DNA of 64,000 nucleotides from Apostichopus japonicus (Eukaryota; Echinodermata; Holothuroidea; Aspidochirotida; Stichopodidae): NCBI RefSeq assembly GCF_037975245.1, contig NC_092561.1, positions 9,669,001 to 9,733,000 of the forward strand, read 5' to 3'. Shown piece by piece: positions 63,295 to 64,000 of this stretch (position 1 is its first letter; each line of letters starts with the position of its first letter). The notes under the pieces were generated by a model. It saw only the letters and a program-made list of their open reading frames with translations, ran no database searches and was not told where the DNA came from. The position numbers and the translations under genes were made by a program.

Positions 63295-63922
63295 TTATAC
63301 TTCATTTTCATCCATGTATGCTAGCACATCAATATCGTCATCTACAACTATGTCCATCAAATCAAGTTCATCTATATCGGTGATATCACTTCCTTCATCT
63401 GAACTGTCTTCTTCCGACATATTTTCACTTCCGTCTTTCGAGTCATCAACAATCCTACTGCAGGTGTGCTGTTTTGCTTTGCATCCACACAGAACAGTAC
63501 ATGGTACATTAGCTGACCTACATTCGCATCTAGCCTTGCACTTACTTTTTGCACAACACAAAAGGTAATCCTTTGAGCTCGGACTGGGAAGGCTGGTTGT
63601 GTTGATGTTATAGGTTCCAGGACAGCATTTTCATTGATTTTCCAGCCCATGGTTTGAGCTGCAGGTAGTTCAGGCTGTGGTAGATGTGCATTCTTCATGA
63701 CCAATGAGGACAAAAGTGCTCTCTTTAAATGGTGCATAAAACTATCTTCAGTGGGCAACAGACCATGAATGTCCCTTTTGGTAGTTGTTGTGAATTGGTG
63801 AATTCGGTAGGTCCTCTAAGAATCAAACTTGCAACCCTCGGCTCCTTGACAAAGAAGTTGACGAGCTTCTTGAACCAATGTGTCTGTGATTTAACCAGCG
63901 ATTTAACCAGATTTAACCGCAA
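63295..63922 (-). pseudogene. Broken frame ending in a Cys-rich CXC-like domain
   Basis: On the minus strand VQEARQLLCQGAEGCKFDS runs into a TAG, then in the same frame YRIHQFTTTTKRDIHGLLPT, EDSFMHHLKRA and PAAQTMGWKINENAVLEPIT. A frameshift near 63575 leads into CCAKSKCKARCECRSANVPC and T-x-L-C-G-C, a CXC-like zinc-binding pattern, and an acidic tail ending in a stop at 63295. This order (LPT..F..H.KRA, then G-W, then a CXC domain) is typical of the C-termini of many uncharacterised, probably transposon-derived invertebrate proteins. One stop and one frameshift suggest a dead copy, though an intron could explain either. It may extend beyond the window edge. Confidence 0.55.
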
Positions 63923-64000
63923 CCTTGTTCTCCGTAACTTGCCAAGTGTGCTGCATTCTATGACCTTCCTAGCCTTTCAAAACTTCTTTCCCCCAACGTT

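Overview
The window is animal nuclear DNA: AT-rich, with intron-split genes carrying GT-AG junctions, many miniature DNA transposons, a SINE, a solo LTR and a Penelope-like retroelement. The many GGCCTA-type motifs, the protein similarity and the repeat style suggest a marine invertebrate deuterostome, probably an echinoderm. That taxonomic call is an inference.

Layout. (1) 1.7-26.2 kb, + strand: a thirteen-exon gene for a TBC1D15/TBC1D17-type Rab GTPase-activating protein. The exons join with matching phases to 1809 nt (602 aa). Its first intron holds three same-strand exons of an unrecognised gene, two of which are copies of each other. (2) 26.2-32.2 kb: the 3' untranslated region, a 34-bp minisatellite and a foldback element. 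(3) 32.6-38.1 kb, - strand: a seven-exon GDP-L-fucose synthase gene (975 nt, 324 aa), tail-to-tail with the TBC gene. One of its introns appears to use a GC-AG splice pair. A possible 5' untranslated exon lies near 42.3 kb. (4) 38.2-46.3 kb: mainly transposon remnants and simple repeats. (5) 46.35-57.69 kb: a 5.65-kb tandem duplication. Each unit holds one two-exon gene for a small secreted precursor with signal peptide, acidic propiece, Arg-Arg site and a short C-terminal peptide with six cysteines spaced CC-x4-C-x3-C-x1-CC. (6) 57.8-64 kb: a solo LTR, nested elements (a hAT inside a Penelope-like element inside an older hAT-like frame), a possible hammerhead ribozyme, a degenerate 158-bp tandem repeat split by a hAT MITE, and a broken reading frame ending in a Cys-rich CXC-like domain.

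The most interesting system is the duplicated Cys-rich peptide pair. Promoter, intron, signal peptide and propiece are almost unchanged between the copies, while the mature peptide has changed at nearly every residue except the cysteines and a few others. It has switched from acidic to basic, partly by what looks like a compensated frameshift. This is how venom, defence or signalling peptide families evolve. The spacing equals conotoxin framework III, but nothing in the sequence proves a toxin role. The two large genes are conserved housekeeping genes: Rab7-directed membrane and mitochondrial dynamics, and GDP-fucose synthesis.
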